Assembly (NCBI RefSeq): GCF_027943255.1 | Contig: NC_072895.1 | Location: forward strand, 20,434,001 to 20,498,000 | DNA: 64,000 nucleotides | Direction of reading: 5' to 3' | DNA from: Anastrepha obliqua | Lineage: Eukaryota > Arthropoda > Insecta > Diptera > Tephritidae | Part shown: in pieces, positions 23,906 to 35,214 of the stretch | Position numbering within the stretch: position 1 is the stretch's first letter | Layout: each line of letters starts with the position of its first letter | Translations under genes and position numbers: made by a program | Notes under the pieces: model-generated | Database searches by the model: none | Seen by the model: only the letters and a program-made list of their open reading frames with translations | Told to the model about the DNA's origin: nothing

Positions 23906-24480
23906 TTTGCTAGAGCACGGCTACGAGTTGTGGGCTTCGATGTCGTTCTCTATCACTGGAGGATATTTACGGATTTGCCAAAGAATCTGGAAAATTCTCA
24001 CAGGACTAACTACCTCTGTCTCTGTCTCTACCTCTTTCTCTGATACTTTTCTCCTTCCCTCCTTGACTATCTACCCTCTCTCCAAGGCTCTAAATATAAT
24101 AGGCTTTTTAGCCTCAGTGTTTTAGGAGCCACCAAATCTCTTGGTGTTCCATGGTCCGACCTACTGAAATTTAAATTGTTTAGCTATATTATATAAAATT
24201 GTTTAATATTTTATTTGCATTAGTCTACTGAAAAAGGCACACATTCCCATTATTTATGCAATACGATTTCATATCTGTAATCGACTGTAATCTGTAATCG
24301 ACTGCAGTCACGCATCTTGTTCATCCTGTTTTCCAATACTTTAATGAGAGTTTCAAGCTCTACCTAACGAATGGCTTACTCGATATTCGCCTTAAGAACC
24401 TAAATCCTTCTTAGATCAGTCGCATCGTACCTCGGTACTTCATGGCAGACCACAAAAAAGTGTAAGGGCGTCCAATGGCA
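23906..24480. other. Unassigned stretch
   Basis: Short sequence between LINE fragments with a CT-rich tract (24000-24090). No gene recognised. Confidence 0.4.
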
Positions 24481-25390
24481 GCTTCGTACTGATCAATTCA
24501 CATCGCCCAAACGGCTGACTATACAACTGAGATATGCCGAACTTGGTAAGGGAAAGATCGATTGTGGAATGGCTTCCGTGTTATGACGCGCCACGCTGTT
24601 GAAACTAAAGATCAGGAAAGTGTCGCACGTGTCTGCAATTTTCGGCCTAAAAATTCGTTTATCGTGGCTTAGGAATGCTCTCCGAAAGAAAAATTGGTCA
24701 ATGACGCTTACTTGAGCACAACAATCCGTTATGGGACTAAGACCGACTGCAACAAGTCTCGCCAGACGTCTTTGCTTTGCGCGCACCTTCTCCAATTTGT
24801 TACATCAAGCGATGCTAGGGTTCCCTCGACTTGGTCCTTCCATCGGAGAGATGATCTGCCCCTACGTGGATGTCCTCTAACTTGCCATCTAAACACCTTC
24901 TTTCCTGGAGCTTCTGCATCCTTACGCTGGACGGGGCTCAACCAGCGCAGCGCTGAACATTGATGCTCTGAACTATGTCCACAACATCGTAGATCTCATA
25001 CAGCTCGTGGTTTAACCGGCCTTGGTAGTTATCACCAACACGAAGAGCACCGAAGATTTTCCGAAGCATCTTTCCCTCGAATACCTCAAGAGCAGCTGCA
25101 TCAGTCTGCTCCAGCGTCCCATGCTCCAGCGCCCATAGAGTAACACGGATAAGATCAGCGTCTTGTAGAGTGCTAGTTCTATCAGGCGAGAGTGAGGTCC
25201 CTGCTACACATTTGTTTACTGAGAGCATAGTAACACCCCATAGCGTTTCTTTTTGACGGCACCATGAAAAGAACCGATTGTAGCCAGCTTCATGCTATAG
25301 GCTCGCCTTCTTACGTCTCTACGTCGTAGTACGGCATTGCGAGTCCATGACTCTCGTGTCTGTGGTTGTCGTCGGCCCATCAATTTCGAT
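24480..25390 (-). mobile_element. RTE-type LINE ORF2 C-terminal fragment
   Basis: The minus strand reads 'LEVFEGKMLRKIFGALRVGD' and 'LNHELYEIYDVVDIVQSINV' (25110-24960), then 'RRGRSSLRWKDQVEGTLASL' and 'VTNWRRCAQSKDVWRDLL' (24870-24745). This C-terminal block is shared with the 28.6-kb and 45.5-kb copies and is characteristic of RTE elements. A small deletion joins the two blocks. 24480-24740 is less certain and may hold a different scrap. Confidence 0.8.
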
Positions 25391-25429
25391 CAGCCTCCAC
25401 AGCACTGCTGCAAATAGTGATGCTCCGCC

Positions 25430-26480
25430 TTGCGCTCCCTATCTATGTATATGAAGGAAACGCATTAGGATTTTTGCTGCGAAAGCTCCAAATGACTCCC
25501 AGTTCCGGCTATTTGAACAAATATCTCTCTTCAGGGTATTTAAGGCTATTTTATGCTCCAGAACTCTTTCTAATGCATCTCTTTTTTCTTTAAAACGGTC
25601 ACAGTACAAAATTACATGTTGCGCACTATCCGGTGTGTTGGGGCAGGCTGGACAATAAGAGGTGTCTGCCAGCTTAAATCGATGCAGGTATTCTTGAAAA
25701 CAGCCATGTCCACTCAGCAATTTGGTGAGGTAGTAATCTCGGTCCCCGTGTTTTTTTTTGTAAGCCACTCTCATCGATGCGCGAAATGAGTTTGTATTTC
25801 CAGCGGCCGTTTTTGGACAGCACTCCACGCTGCGGCCATCGCCTAATTTTCAGCGCCCCTTCTGAGTCTGTTTGATCCGATGTAGGACGAGCTCTACCTA
25901 CGTGCTATGCAGTCCGCTCAATTCCTCTACCATGAGTTTCGAAGGAGGTTCTGCTGGAATAAAACATAGTAATTTGGCCGCTACCCAGATAGGTGCCGCA
26001 TACAAGATGATAGAATCACCAACGGTTGACAGTAGGCGCCGTCGATTGCCTTGGGGCACTCCTGTGTTAGGGAGAATTTGTATTAAAGCCCGATTGACGC
26101 TTACCGCTTTGGAACTGGCATTAGTGAAATGCTCTCTTTGAAGCTTATCTTTGGGTCAATCCAGACGCCAAGGTATTTGATGGCCTTCTTCGACACTATT
26201 TGGTGACCACCTATTCTAATATTAACGAACTTTTACCCCCCTGTGCTTATCAGAACGGCTTCAATTTTTTAAGCTGCCCTCTAATCCCGCTTGATTGAGC
26301 CAATGTTGGACTCCTACTGCAGCACCGTTGCATTTTTCTTCCAGGTTGTCTAGTTTTTTGCCTCAAACAACCAGGGCGAGCGTGATTCGTCGGTGTATCT
26401 TCAGGCGACATCATTTATTGTTGTGACGGCGATGCTAGCGTACTTCTTTGATAATTTCAGAGATGTAGTTATGCGCCGAA
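25430..26480 (-). mobile_element. R1-like LINE ORF2 3' half
   Basis: Minus-strand frames: remnants of 'KIEAVLIST' and 'IKYLGVWIDPK' (26290-26150, RT thumb), 'HRSAPRQ' and 'ILYAAPIWVAAKLL' (25990-25960), then the single open tail 25828-25439 with 'LSGHGCFQEYLHRFKLADTS' and 'YCPACPNTPDSAQHVILYCD' (C-x2-C...H-x4-C zinc tail). The tail lacks RNase H, as in R1. RT palm sequence near the DD motif lies at about 26430-26400. Broken by several frame changes. Confidence 0.82.
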
Positions 26481-26496
26481 ATACTGGATCTAGTGG

Positions 26497-27425
26497 TAGG
26501 TAGGTGAAATGGTTGAAGTGCTAGTCTCGCACTCCTCAAACAGCACTAGAGCGCCCTTTTGATATCATTATGAGACCTCCAATAGGCAGATGTCTACAGT
26601 CAGTCAGAGCTGTTGATATAATGGAGAAGATTGATTGGATTTAGGTTGGCGCACTACCCCAAGAGCACCCGAAGAAAGGAGCACCCAATGACCTTAGTCG
26701 TTTAGCTGTCAAGCCCCGTCGTTTAGAGAAAAAGTGCTCAACAGTCTCCTTCTCTGAAGGGTCCCCTCAGCTTCTGCAATGGGGATTAAATGGTAACCCT
26801 AGCTTTTCCGCGTGTGACCGATAAACACAGCCACGAGTTTGGAAATTGAATGGCGAGCAGTCCAAAGAACTTTCTGAGTCCTTCGTATATTTTACTGGGG
26901 CCAAAGGGTTTACGAAATATGGCACATGAAGAGATGGAGTTCCATCTTTTCTGCGCTTTCCTGAGAAATAATTTGTACAGTTCCCCTTTAACAACTGTCA
27001 GGGGGATGCCGAGGCAGAAGGTCTCTGAGGCTAATTCAGTCCACTTCCTGGCAAGCTCGTGCGCATTTTCATTTCACTTTATGTTCCTGTGTCCGGGAAC
27101 ACAGATCGGAGAAATGTTGCCTGCACAGCCAAGAGATTTGATCTCCTCCTTACAGGAATTTACTAATTTCGTTCTGCACCATGGCGTCGACAGAGCCTTG
27201 ATCGCGGCTTGACTGCCGTATACACTTCGTCTGGGTCTTGTTAACCGCCAGACCCACTGCACTTCACTCTCTTTCGATAGCGGAAGGGACACAAAATCTG
27301 TACCAAATTGGCACTCTCCAAGCATGCAATGACTTCTCGACGATGATGTGCAGGTTTTCTGAACCCCGGATGCGGCAGTTTTGCGACGAGCTGAAAATGT
27401 TCTTAGTCCATTAGTTTGACTTATT
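26497..27425 (-). mobile_element. LINE-A copy 2, reverse orientation
   Basis: Minus-strand 'SCKEEIKSLGCAGNISPICV' with 'PGHRNIKGN' (27150-27080) matches the RNase H segment of copy 1 at 23.2 kb. It is followed by 'LTVVKGELYKLFLRKAQKRW', 'SRAEKLG'-like and 'NPHCRS' sequence (~26770), then the shared 3' UTR (26700-26500) ending in an ACCTACCT tail at 26497. The coding part has many indels. Divergence from copy 1 is large, so both are old. Confidence 0.8.
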
Positions 27426-28620
27426 TTCAATAAACCCATTTTTTCTTGTCTACAGAACATTGACTTTGACTATAAATTTGCACTATCTCTCAACTTTGTG
27501 CAAGCGTAGGGTGATTCATTTTGTTGCGTGGAGATAATACAGACTTTCTGTTAAGATTTGCAACGAGAAAAAACTGTCATGGTCAAAATAATATATGATT
27601 AAAGACACACAAAAGTGGGTCTATATGGACCACCCCGTACATGCATAGATTTTATTAAATAAACGTCATTTCACGTCGATTTATTTCATTCAATAAACCC
27701 AGCACAATCAATGTTTATTACATTCATACATAGAAAAAACACACCAATTTAGCAAGACTAAAGTGAGCCGCAACTGGCTGGGCAGCAGAAAAATGTTTTT
27801 TATTTATTTACCAAACGATAAGACATTAAAAAGCTTTCACGGCTTTGGACGTCTTAGTGCGTCTTAAATCCTACTGAAACCAAATCATCATACAAACTCA
27901 CATACATACACAAGCATTTACATACAACAACACAAAACACCAGCAATGAGAATGCCAGCCAAAGTCGCCTATAAAGGAAAATGTTTCAAAATAAATAGTC
28001 AATAAATGATAAAAAAACGAAGCAACGCGCTTACACAGGCGACTAGCAAATGCGAAAATAATAGGATAGGAAACAACAGTTAGAATCGTGTAACGACAAG
28101 AAGACAGGAAATAGGCTGGCTCGCTTTTTTGAAATCTATCTTGCCAGAACACAGCCAGAAGTTGTGATGCAAAACAACAACGACCGCCTAACATCGGTGG
28201 GGCTGTGTGCGATAAGATAGCCGTGCCAATAACAAGCAATGGGCCAGCAGCGAGGAAAATCGCAGAGATAAAGGAAAAACAAGCAAGAAAAGCTTGAACG
28301 AATTAAGTAAACGGAAATAAATATTTATGGCGGTCAAAGTAAAGGAAACAATAACGCCACACTCACAGCACACTTATGTGTAGGTATGTTTGGATGTATG
28401 TATGTATGTATGTATGCGTGAATGTAGCCTGCTGTGAGACGCCCAACTTACTCAGTAAACGTTCTAGTTCAGCAATTTGATGGAAGAAGTGATACTAGTT
28501 CGTGAGCGATTAGAATTGTGCGTGGCCACAAAGTGATCACTTAAAGAGTTGTATGCAAAATAAATATTCTTCCACTCTTAAGTGCGTTAATCAGTACAAG
28601 GCTGACGCTGAGACTGAGTA
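27426..28620. other. Unassigned stretch
   Basis: No gene recognised. A (ATGT)n run sits at ~28394-28416. AT-rich DNA with A-rich islands. Confidence 0.4.
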
Positions 28621-28624
28621 GTAG

Positions 28625-31035
28625 AGTGGTGGTGCTAACCAGCGCTAGTTGGACACACACCAAGTGAAGCTAAGTCCTTCTCCACCTGATCTTTCCAGTG
28701 CAAAGGAGGCCTTCCGCTTTCTCTGTAACCACCAGCTGGTACCGCATCGAATACTTTCAGAGCCAAAGCGTTTGTACGCACTCGGACGATATGACCCAGC
28801 CCACGTAGCCGCTGGATCTTTATTCCTTATGCTACTTCTACAGGGAAAAGTAATGAGCCTGCCCGCGCGGAGCGTCTGCCAAGCGATCAACCGAATTGGC
28901 TGGTGGGGGAAAGTGATCGTTGGACCTTCCAGTAGAAACCGGTCCAAGTTCGCTGGCAACAGCGGTGGAGTCAACATCGCTGCGCGCGTGAAAGCTGTTT
29001 TAAAAGTGTGTTAGGATTTTGCAGTGGCGAAAATGCAGCTGATCATCTTTTTCGACTCTCGAGGCATCGTCCACAAGGAGTTTGTACCTCCAGGAAGCAC
29101 TGTAAACGCGGCATTTTACAAAGAAGTGCTCCTTCGGCGTCCCCCGGGTTCGGCCCGATCTCGTCAACAATTAGACCCTTCATCACGACAATGCGCACAC
29201 CGCCTTCCTCTGCACCTCTGCATAGGCCAAGATGGGGTTCCGGTGCTTCCCCACCCTCCTAATAGCCCAGACCTGCTCACTCCGGACTTCTTCTTGTTCC
29301 CGCGCCTGAAAAGAAAGCTGAAGGGGAGGTGTTTCGACTCCAGCGAGGCGATCCAAAAAACTGTGACAGCCGAATTGAACGCGATTCCGGTGGATGAGTT
29401 TAAAAAATATTTCCTGCAGTGGAAGGACCGCTACCAGCGGTGTATTGACGCTCAAGGGTCCTATTTTGAAGAATATTAGTTGTATAAGCCAAAAAGGTTT
29501 AATAAAACTGCTTAAAAAAGGCTCATTACTTTTCAATCAAACCCTGTATGTCGCCGTAAAGCTCATACAGCTCATCGTTCCATCGCCGACGATACTCTCT
29601 TTCGCCTACTTAGTCCAAAGTAGCACGTGTTGGCAAGAGAAATTATACGTTGGATTTCAAGTCTGAAACTCTTCTCGGTGTGAATGCTGGTCCGTAAATA
29701 AACGAAGTATTTTACAACCTCGAAATTATAACTGTCAACAGTGACGTGGGTGCCGATACGCGAGTGCCTCGACAGTTTGTTTGATGACAGGAGGTACTTC
29801 GTTTTCTCCTCGTTCACCACCAGACCCATTCGGTTTGCCTCTTCATCCAGTTTGGAGAAGGCAGAACTAACAGCGCGGTTGTTAAGGCCGATGATGTCAA
29901 TATCATCGGCATACGCCAACAATTATATGCTCTTATAAAAAATTGTGCCTGAGCGTTTGGTTGACGGTGGGCTTCAGCCTTTCGCACAATACGCGCGCCA
30001 GAAACTTATAGGCGATATTTAGAAGACTGATTCGGCGGTAATTGGCACAGATTTCAGTATTACCCTTCTTATGGATTGAGCAGAGTACACTTAAATTCCA
30101 ATAGGCAGGCAGACTTTCATCCGACCATATTTTGCATAGAAGCTGATGCATACGCCTTACCAGCTCCTCACCGGTATGTTTCAACAGGTCAACGCAATCC
30201 GTCGACTCCCGTGGCTTTGTTGTTCCTTAGCCGCGTTATTGCTACTCTCACCTCGTCATGGTCGGGTAGCGGAATGACAATTCCGTCGTCAACGATCGGA
30301 TATCGGGATCTTCACATTCTCTGTGACATGCGCAGTTATCACTGTTTAATGGGTTCGAGAAGTGTTCCCTCCATAATTTAAGATTGCTCTGGATGTCAGT
30401 CACCAGATCGCCGTCTTTGTTCTTACAGGAAAACGCCTCGGTCTTAATACCTTCAGCAAGCCGCCGAACTTTCTGGTAGAATTTTCGGACGTTGTTCCTA
30501 TTGGCCAGCATCTCAAGCTCTTTGCACTCACGTATTTCGGCCTCTCGGATATACGTCTCTCTTCCTTTCTTAGCTTTCGGTAGCGATCTCACTTGGCTCG
30601 CGTTGCGCCCGATCGCAGCGTGGCTCTATAGGCGGCATCCTTTCATTCTGCGGTAGTGTGACATTCCTCGTGATACCAGTTGTTTTTTCGGGCTCGCCGG
30701 AATCCGATTTTTTCTTTGGCGGTGGTTGATATAGAACATGAAATGCACTCATTGCTCGTGCGTGTCAGATTGTTAGGTAGTACTCTAAATGAGCAGGGGT
30801 GATGTCGGGTGGTGAATCTTCTGGTAGTCTGTTGCGATTGGAGCTTTTCGATGTCGAACATTCTTTCATTAGTTAGGTGTACGTTTTTTGGTGCACAGAG
30901 GCGTGTCCGTTCTTTGGTTACAACGAGATAATGATCCGAGTCGATGTCGGGACCTCGAATCGAAGGTACATCTAAAACACTAGAAGCATGTCTTCCGTCT
31001 AGCGCAAATGCATTAACTGCTAAAATTCTGATACA
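28625..31035 (-). mobile_element. RTE-type LINE copy, with a nested mariner
   Basis: Order on the minus strand: end of the AP endonuclease 'RGPDIDSDHYLVVTKERTRL' (~30950), linker, 'RKFYQKVRRLAEGIKTEAFS' (~30510-30430), RT finger 'MHQLLCKIWSDESLPAYWNL' and 'NTEICANYRRISLLNIAYKF' (30140-29990), then a deletion of the palm. Next come 'LAYADDIDIIGLNNRAVSSA' (29920-29860), the thumb, and after the inserted mariner the C-terminal 'RLRGLGHIVRVRTNALALKV' with 'LHWKDQVEKDLASLGV' (28810-28640). The reading frame 'ELYGD' to 'IQRLRG' runs straight across if the mariner and one TA are removed. Dead copy. Confidence 0.88.
28841..29546 (+). mobile_element. Internally deleted mariner nested in RTE
   Basis: TIRs: left 'caggg' followed by 'aaaagtaatgagcct' (the left end lacks a few TIR bases); right is the complement of 'cagggtttgattgaaaagta'. 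TA flanks at 28839-28840 and 29547-29548. The 706-bp length shows a large internal deletion. The transposase remnant starts in the middle with 'MQLIIFFDSRGIVHKEFVPP'. It changes frame at the second Asp ('HHDNAHT' in another frame, ~29190), then 'SPDLLTPDFFLFPRLKRKLK' (third Asp) and continues to 'RCIDAQGSYFEEY', stop 29477-29479. The first catalytic Asp and the DNA-binding domain are missing. Confidence 0.9.
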
Positions 31036-31044
31036 TAGACTTAC

Positions 31045-31890
31045 TATAGATTAGGTTAGGTTGAAGCGGTTGACCACTGTGGGACACAATCAGGCTCATG
31101 GCCCATTGTAATGTCGCGAGGGGAAGTAGCCCTTATTCCTTCCTTAAATTTTGTAAGATATTTTAATTTCATTAAAAGATTGTCTACCCAAAATGGCGAG
31201 TCTACGTCTGGATAGAGCAGGACAGTGACACAGAAGGTGCGGCATCTTTTCTTGCTCTTCCTCATCTAGACAACTTCTGCAGAAGTCATATGTTTGCACA
31301 CCCATTCTCTGGGCGTGCCTAGCGATTAGGCAGAGTGCCGTAATAACTGAAAGCAGTATCAATCATCGACTCTGCAGTTCCCCTCAATGTCACAATGGGC
31401 AGGAATCCATGTTATCATTAGATGAAATGACTCAGCCATCTCGTTAAGAGTTGCGCGGCATTTCATGGCTACCTTGGAGCTTGTCGACTGTCTTGCGACG
31501 GATTTTATCACCGTTTGGCTGTCAGTGAAAATGTAGATATCATCTCCAAGTATCTCGTCACACTGCACCAGTGTAACGGCTTTCTTTATTGCCATCAGCT
31601 CAGCACCTACAGTAGTAGGGGAGCCAAAAACTGAAGGAGATGCCGAGATGTTCGGAATATACACCTTCGCCCACCCTGCCCTCTAGCTTTGAGCCATCTG
31701 TGTATACTTAGATGGGCTCGCCCTGTACTACCTCCTCCCGTTCCCCTAGGAGGGTCGTGAACGTTGTAACTATAAGCGGGACTGTATAGTCCACCTGTTC
31801 GGGGAGTCCCAACGTGCCATCCAGGATTTTACCGTGGCCATAGAGTGTGTTTGACCATTTACTAGGCTGGAAATTTTGTGAGGAAAAACA
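31045..31890 (-). mobile_element. LINE 3' fragment with RNase H and zinc tail
   Basis: The minus strand gives 'YTDGSKLEGRVGEGVY' (~31710), 'ELMAIKKAVTLVQCDEILGD' and 'IYIFTDSQTVIKSVARQS' (31590-31490), 'HLMITWIPAHCDIEGN' (~31400), then 'CRSCLDEEEQEKMPHLLCHC' (~31260). This is the usual RNase H plus Cys-rich tail of an R1/LOA-like ORF2, with frame breaks between blocks. The 3' end reads aacctaacctaa on the minus strand at ~31047-31058. It abuts the 5' end of the RTE copy. Confidence 0.85.
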
Positions 31891-33125
31891 GGTGCAAACC
31901 TACAATAAATAGCTAAGAAGAAGAAGAAGACTGACTTTTGAAGTTTCGTAACGCAACGCTACGTAAAAAATACCAGCAACTAACAGCTGCAAAGTGAGCT
32001 GGTAGTGGAGTAGTTCAGAACTAGCCGGTTTAAGTGCTGGGTATGTACGTGTGTATGCATGCATGTATGCATGTATGTATGTAAGTGTGCATGTATGCAT
32101 GAAGGCAGGCGCTCAAGGAAATGCCCTATTCTTACACAATTTCCGCTTGGGAATTGATTTGATTGCATTCAAGGCCTAACGCAAGTGATTGAATTTATGT
32201 TTTGGACGATATGCCAGAAATAATAAATTATTGTTCTACAAGTAACCGATACATGCTAAAGTATTAATTAAGTAAGTAAATGTGTGCATACTTTACCATG
32301 TACATTACACAACCTATTGCTCGCTGTGTTCCCAATAAACTGTGTGGAGTGCCAAAGAATGCCTGTGATTTCTGTGCATTTGGTATTTTCTCAAAATCTG
32401 ATATGGAGTCGCATGTGCAAGGAAATAACAGACGCATTACGCCACATATAAAGTTAAATTCCTTAAAGCGTCATCACTATTTTATACCGTTATTCATAGA
32501 AAATGGAAATGTTTGATAGTTATTTGCCATCAAAGGATTTCGGTAGATGCGCCGTGGTATGTGGGCTTGAGTAACTAGCATTCGCTTGGGAATCGTAACA
32601 TAAAGCAATGCAAATTTGTGTCTGATAGCAAACGGCTCCCAGCAGGCTATAGCAAATCTCGGAGTGCATTTCCAAAGACTATGAAAATGGTTTATTTTCG
32701 AAAACTGTTAAAATGTGAATAACAAATGATATGAGAAGCTCTGCGAAATAGAAAACTAGGAATATACAGATACATCAGGATGCACCACACTCAAGGCAAA
32801 AAAAAAGCTATTATTTTTCCATCGAAATTCAAAAATCTATGAAATTTTAATAACTTCGCCAAGATATTAATTTAGGGAAGAATAAGTCCATAATTTTCTC
32901 GGTAGATGGCTGCAGTGATGGATATCTCGTAAAGCAGCGATCAAAGATTTTAAAGTTTATTCTCGTTGTCAAGGCGACATTTCACATTAAAAAAATGCTT
33001 TCGCTGTTTGTCGTTTGTTCTATTCGGTTTTGAGTTACAGGGTGTTAGCAGAAGAAGTCAACAAAGAGAAAATTCGGTACGTTTTTCCGTTTTTCTTTGA
33101 TAAAGGAAAGTTGAAATTATAAAAG
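31891..33125. other. Unassigned stretch
   Basis: TGCATG/TATG-rich short repeats at 32040-32100. The 32280-32516 open frame has no motif. No gene recognised. Confidence 0.4.
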
Positions 33126-33184
33126 GTGTTTAAGGGCTGATACTGTAACGGGCCAAAGGAAAGTAACGAGAAAGTGATCTGATA

Positions 33185-34478
33185 CGAGGGGTGCCTTTAT
33201 ATATTTCGGGATTTGGCAACCCTGGTGTTGCAATCTGGCAACTGACAGCTGTATCGCAAAGTTTGACATTTTTTGGCTTTTACGTACTCAGAACGTTTTG
33301 AAATACCAGCGCTATTTGTGTTGTTTACAGTAACTTAAAAGATTCATCTCGGTCCAAAAATGGAATTAAATCCTGAACATTTTCGTGCGATTATTTTTTA
33401 CAACTTTCGACATGGATTAACTCAGCAACATTGCATGGATGAACTTAATTCATTTTTTGGCGATGAAGCTCCATCAAGGACCAGTTGTTTATCGATGGTA
33501 TGGTGAATTCAATCGTGGTCGTAGTTCACTCCAAGACGAATTTCGTGAAGGTCGTCCAAAATCAGTTGTTGTTCCGAAAACCATTGATGCTGTGCGCGAA
33601 CTGATATTGCAAGATCGTCATGTGACCTATCTTGAGATTAAGATAATCTTAGGCATTAGTGGGACCAGCATACATTCAGTATTGCATAAGCATTTGACTG
33701 TCAAAAAAATTTGTTCGCGTTGGATCCCACACAATTTGTCAATCGCTCAAAAAAGGGCTCGTGTCGATTGGTCGAAGGAAATGCTCAAAAAATACGATCG
33801 CGGCGCTTCGAAACACGTCTATGACATCGTGACAGGTGATGAATCATGGACTTACGCGTATGAGCCCGAAAGCAAACAGCAGTGGACTGTATGGCTGTTT
33901 CAAGATAAGCCAAGTCCAACAAAAGTTGTTCGCGCACGAAGCACTTCCAAGCAAATGGTCGCCTGTTTTTTCGGAAAAACTGGACATGTCGCAACCGTAC
34001 CACTAAAACAACGCAGAACAGTAAATGCTGAGTGGTACACAACCATTCGTTTGCCAGTTGTCTTCCAAGAAATTAGGAAAACCAATCACCAAAGACGGAA
34101 CACTCTTCACCAGGACAATGCGAGCTTTCACACATCGGCTCAAACAACTGCATTTTTGAGCACCCAAAACATCGAATTAATGGGTCATCCGCCGTATAGT
34201 CCTGACTTGGCACCGAATGACTTCTTTTTATTCCCGTACGTAAAAAACAAACTGAGAAGTCAACGTTTTTCGACACCTGAAGAAGCGGTTGCGGCATTCA
34301 GAATGCATGTTTTGGAGGTATTTCATTCAGAGTGGCAAAAGTGCTTCGACAATTGGTTCAAACGCATGCAAAAGTGTATAGATCTTAATGGAGAATATTT
34401 TGAAAAACAATAAAGTGATTTTCAATGATTAAAATTTGTTTTTGTTCTCTAATCACGAAATATAAACGGCACCCCTCG
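33185..34478 (+). mobile_element. Mariner element, 1,294 bp, almost intact
   Basis: TIRs begin 'cgaggggtgcctttatatat' at 33185 and end at 34478 as the complement of 'cgaggggtgccgtttatatt'. TA duplications lie at 33183-33184 and 34479-34480. The full length is typical of mariner. It is inserted in the 115-bp minisatellite at a TA present in the other units. It carries one transposase gene with a single frameshift. Confidence 0.95.
33360..34413 (+). pseudogene. Mariner transposase with one frameshift
   Basis: The authentic ATG at 33360 opens 'MELNPEHFRAIIFYNFRHGL', the first helix-turn-helix. At about 33485-33486 one extra T shifts the frame. The rest runs open to a stop at 34411-34413. The catalytic triad is all present: Asp in 'TGDESW' (codon 33838), 'HQDN' (34114) and 'APNDFF' (34219), giving D-D34D spacing. 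The C-terminus 'CIDLNGEYFEKQ' is complete. An in-frame ATG at 33439 belongs to the shifted frame and would omit the first DNA-binding motif. Apart from the indel nothing looks missing, which suggests recent activity of the family. Confidence 0.9.
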
Positions 34479-34849
34479 TATGAAACGAAAATGAGCAGAA
34501 ACATGGCCCATTTAAGACAGATATGATCTGGAAGTGGAATTAAATAGAAGTGGAGAGGAGACTGATCTCACGGAAACCGGAAATTAGCAGAAACATGGCA
34601 CATTTAAGACGGATATGGTCGGAAGGCGGAAGTAAATGGAAGTGGAGATGCGGACCACATGAAAATTACATGACACTGGTCTCATAGGAACCGGAAATGA
34701 GCAGAAACATGGCACATTAAAGACGGATATGGTCGGAAGGCGGAAGTAAATAGAAGGGGAGATCCGGACCACAGAAAAGTGACAGGAAACTGATCTCAAA
34801 GCAACCGAGGAACCGAGCAAAAACATGGCACATTTAAGACGGATATGCT

Positions 34850-35212
34850 CCGATTCCTTACGTGTAATTTTGCTTTTGTCGATTCCGTTCATGTCAATAA
34901 AACCATAGAAATAATCGAAGTTGAAGTCGGGCTAAGGATCGACCATAAAACAGTTTTAAACCATTTGCACAAAGCTGGATGCAAAAAGAAGTTCGATGTT
35001 TGGTGTTTTAACACCAAAAAATATGATGGATCGAATTTCAATCTGTGAAGTCTTGGCCAAACCGATTGAAATTGACCCATTTCTTAAACGGATGATGACT
35101 GGGGATGTGAATTTGGTCACACACGACAATATTGTGCGAAATCGATTGTTGCAAAAACGTGATGAAGCAGCTCAAATGGTGGTCAAAACAGCGCTAATGG
35201 GCAGGAAGGTTC
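34850..35212 (+). pseudogene. Older mariner transposase fragment
   Basis: Two overlapping frames read 'RIDHKTVLNHLHKAGCKKKF' (34930-34995), then 'DRISICEVLAKPIEIDPFLK' and 'RMMTGDVNLVTHDNIVRNRL' (35028-35150), then 'LMGRKVLQ'. This is the middle of a mariner transposase, possibly mellifera-like; the first catalytic Asp region survives as TGDV. It is cut by the maT insertion at 35213 and does not resume on the other side. Confidence 0.72.
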
Positions 35213-35214
35213 TA

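Larger units (their letters stand above)
33130..34850. repeat. ~115-bp minisatellite, about four units, split by a mariner
   Basis: The phrase 'gagcagaaacatggcacatt' followed by 'taagacggatatggtcggaa' recurs with 'agcag/agcaa' at 34494, 34586, 34700 and 34816. Spacings are 92, 114 and 116 bp; the first unit has a ~23-bp deletion. Further unit sequence ('aaagtaacgagaaagtgatc') lies left of the mariner at 33160-33180. The mariner therefore sits between two halves of one unit. Confidence 0.82.

Noticed and set aside
31045..31060. Telomeric TTAGG repeat
   Set aside because: Only two units, at the 3' end of a LINE, with the same pattern at 47042. Best explained as a LINE tail.
33439..33486. Transposase start at the ATG at 33439
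   Set aside because: It lies in the frame shifted by the inserted T; the genuine start is 33360, in the other frame, with the helix-turn-helix sequence.
33785..34297. Minus-strand frames opposite the 33-kb mariner
   Set aside because: Antisense shadows of the transposase gene. Similar shadows opposite pol (50637-53588) and other elements were left out.
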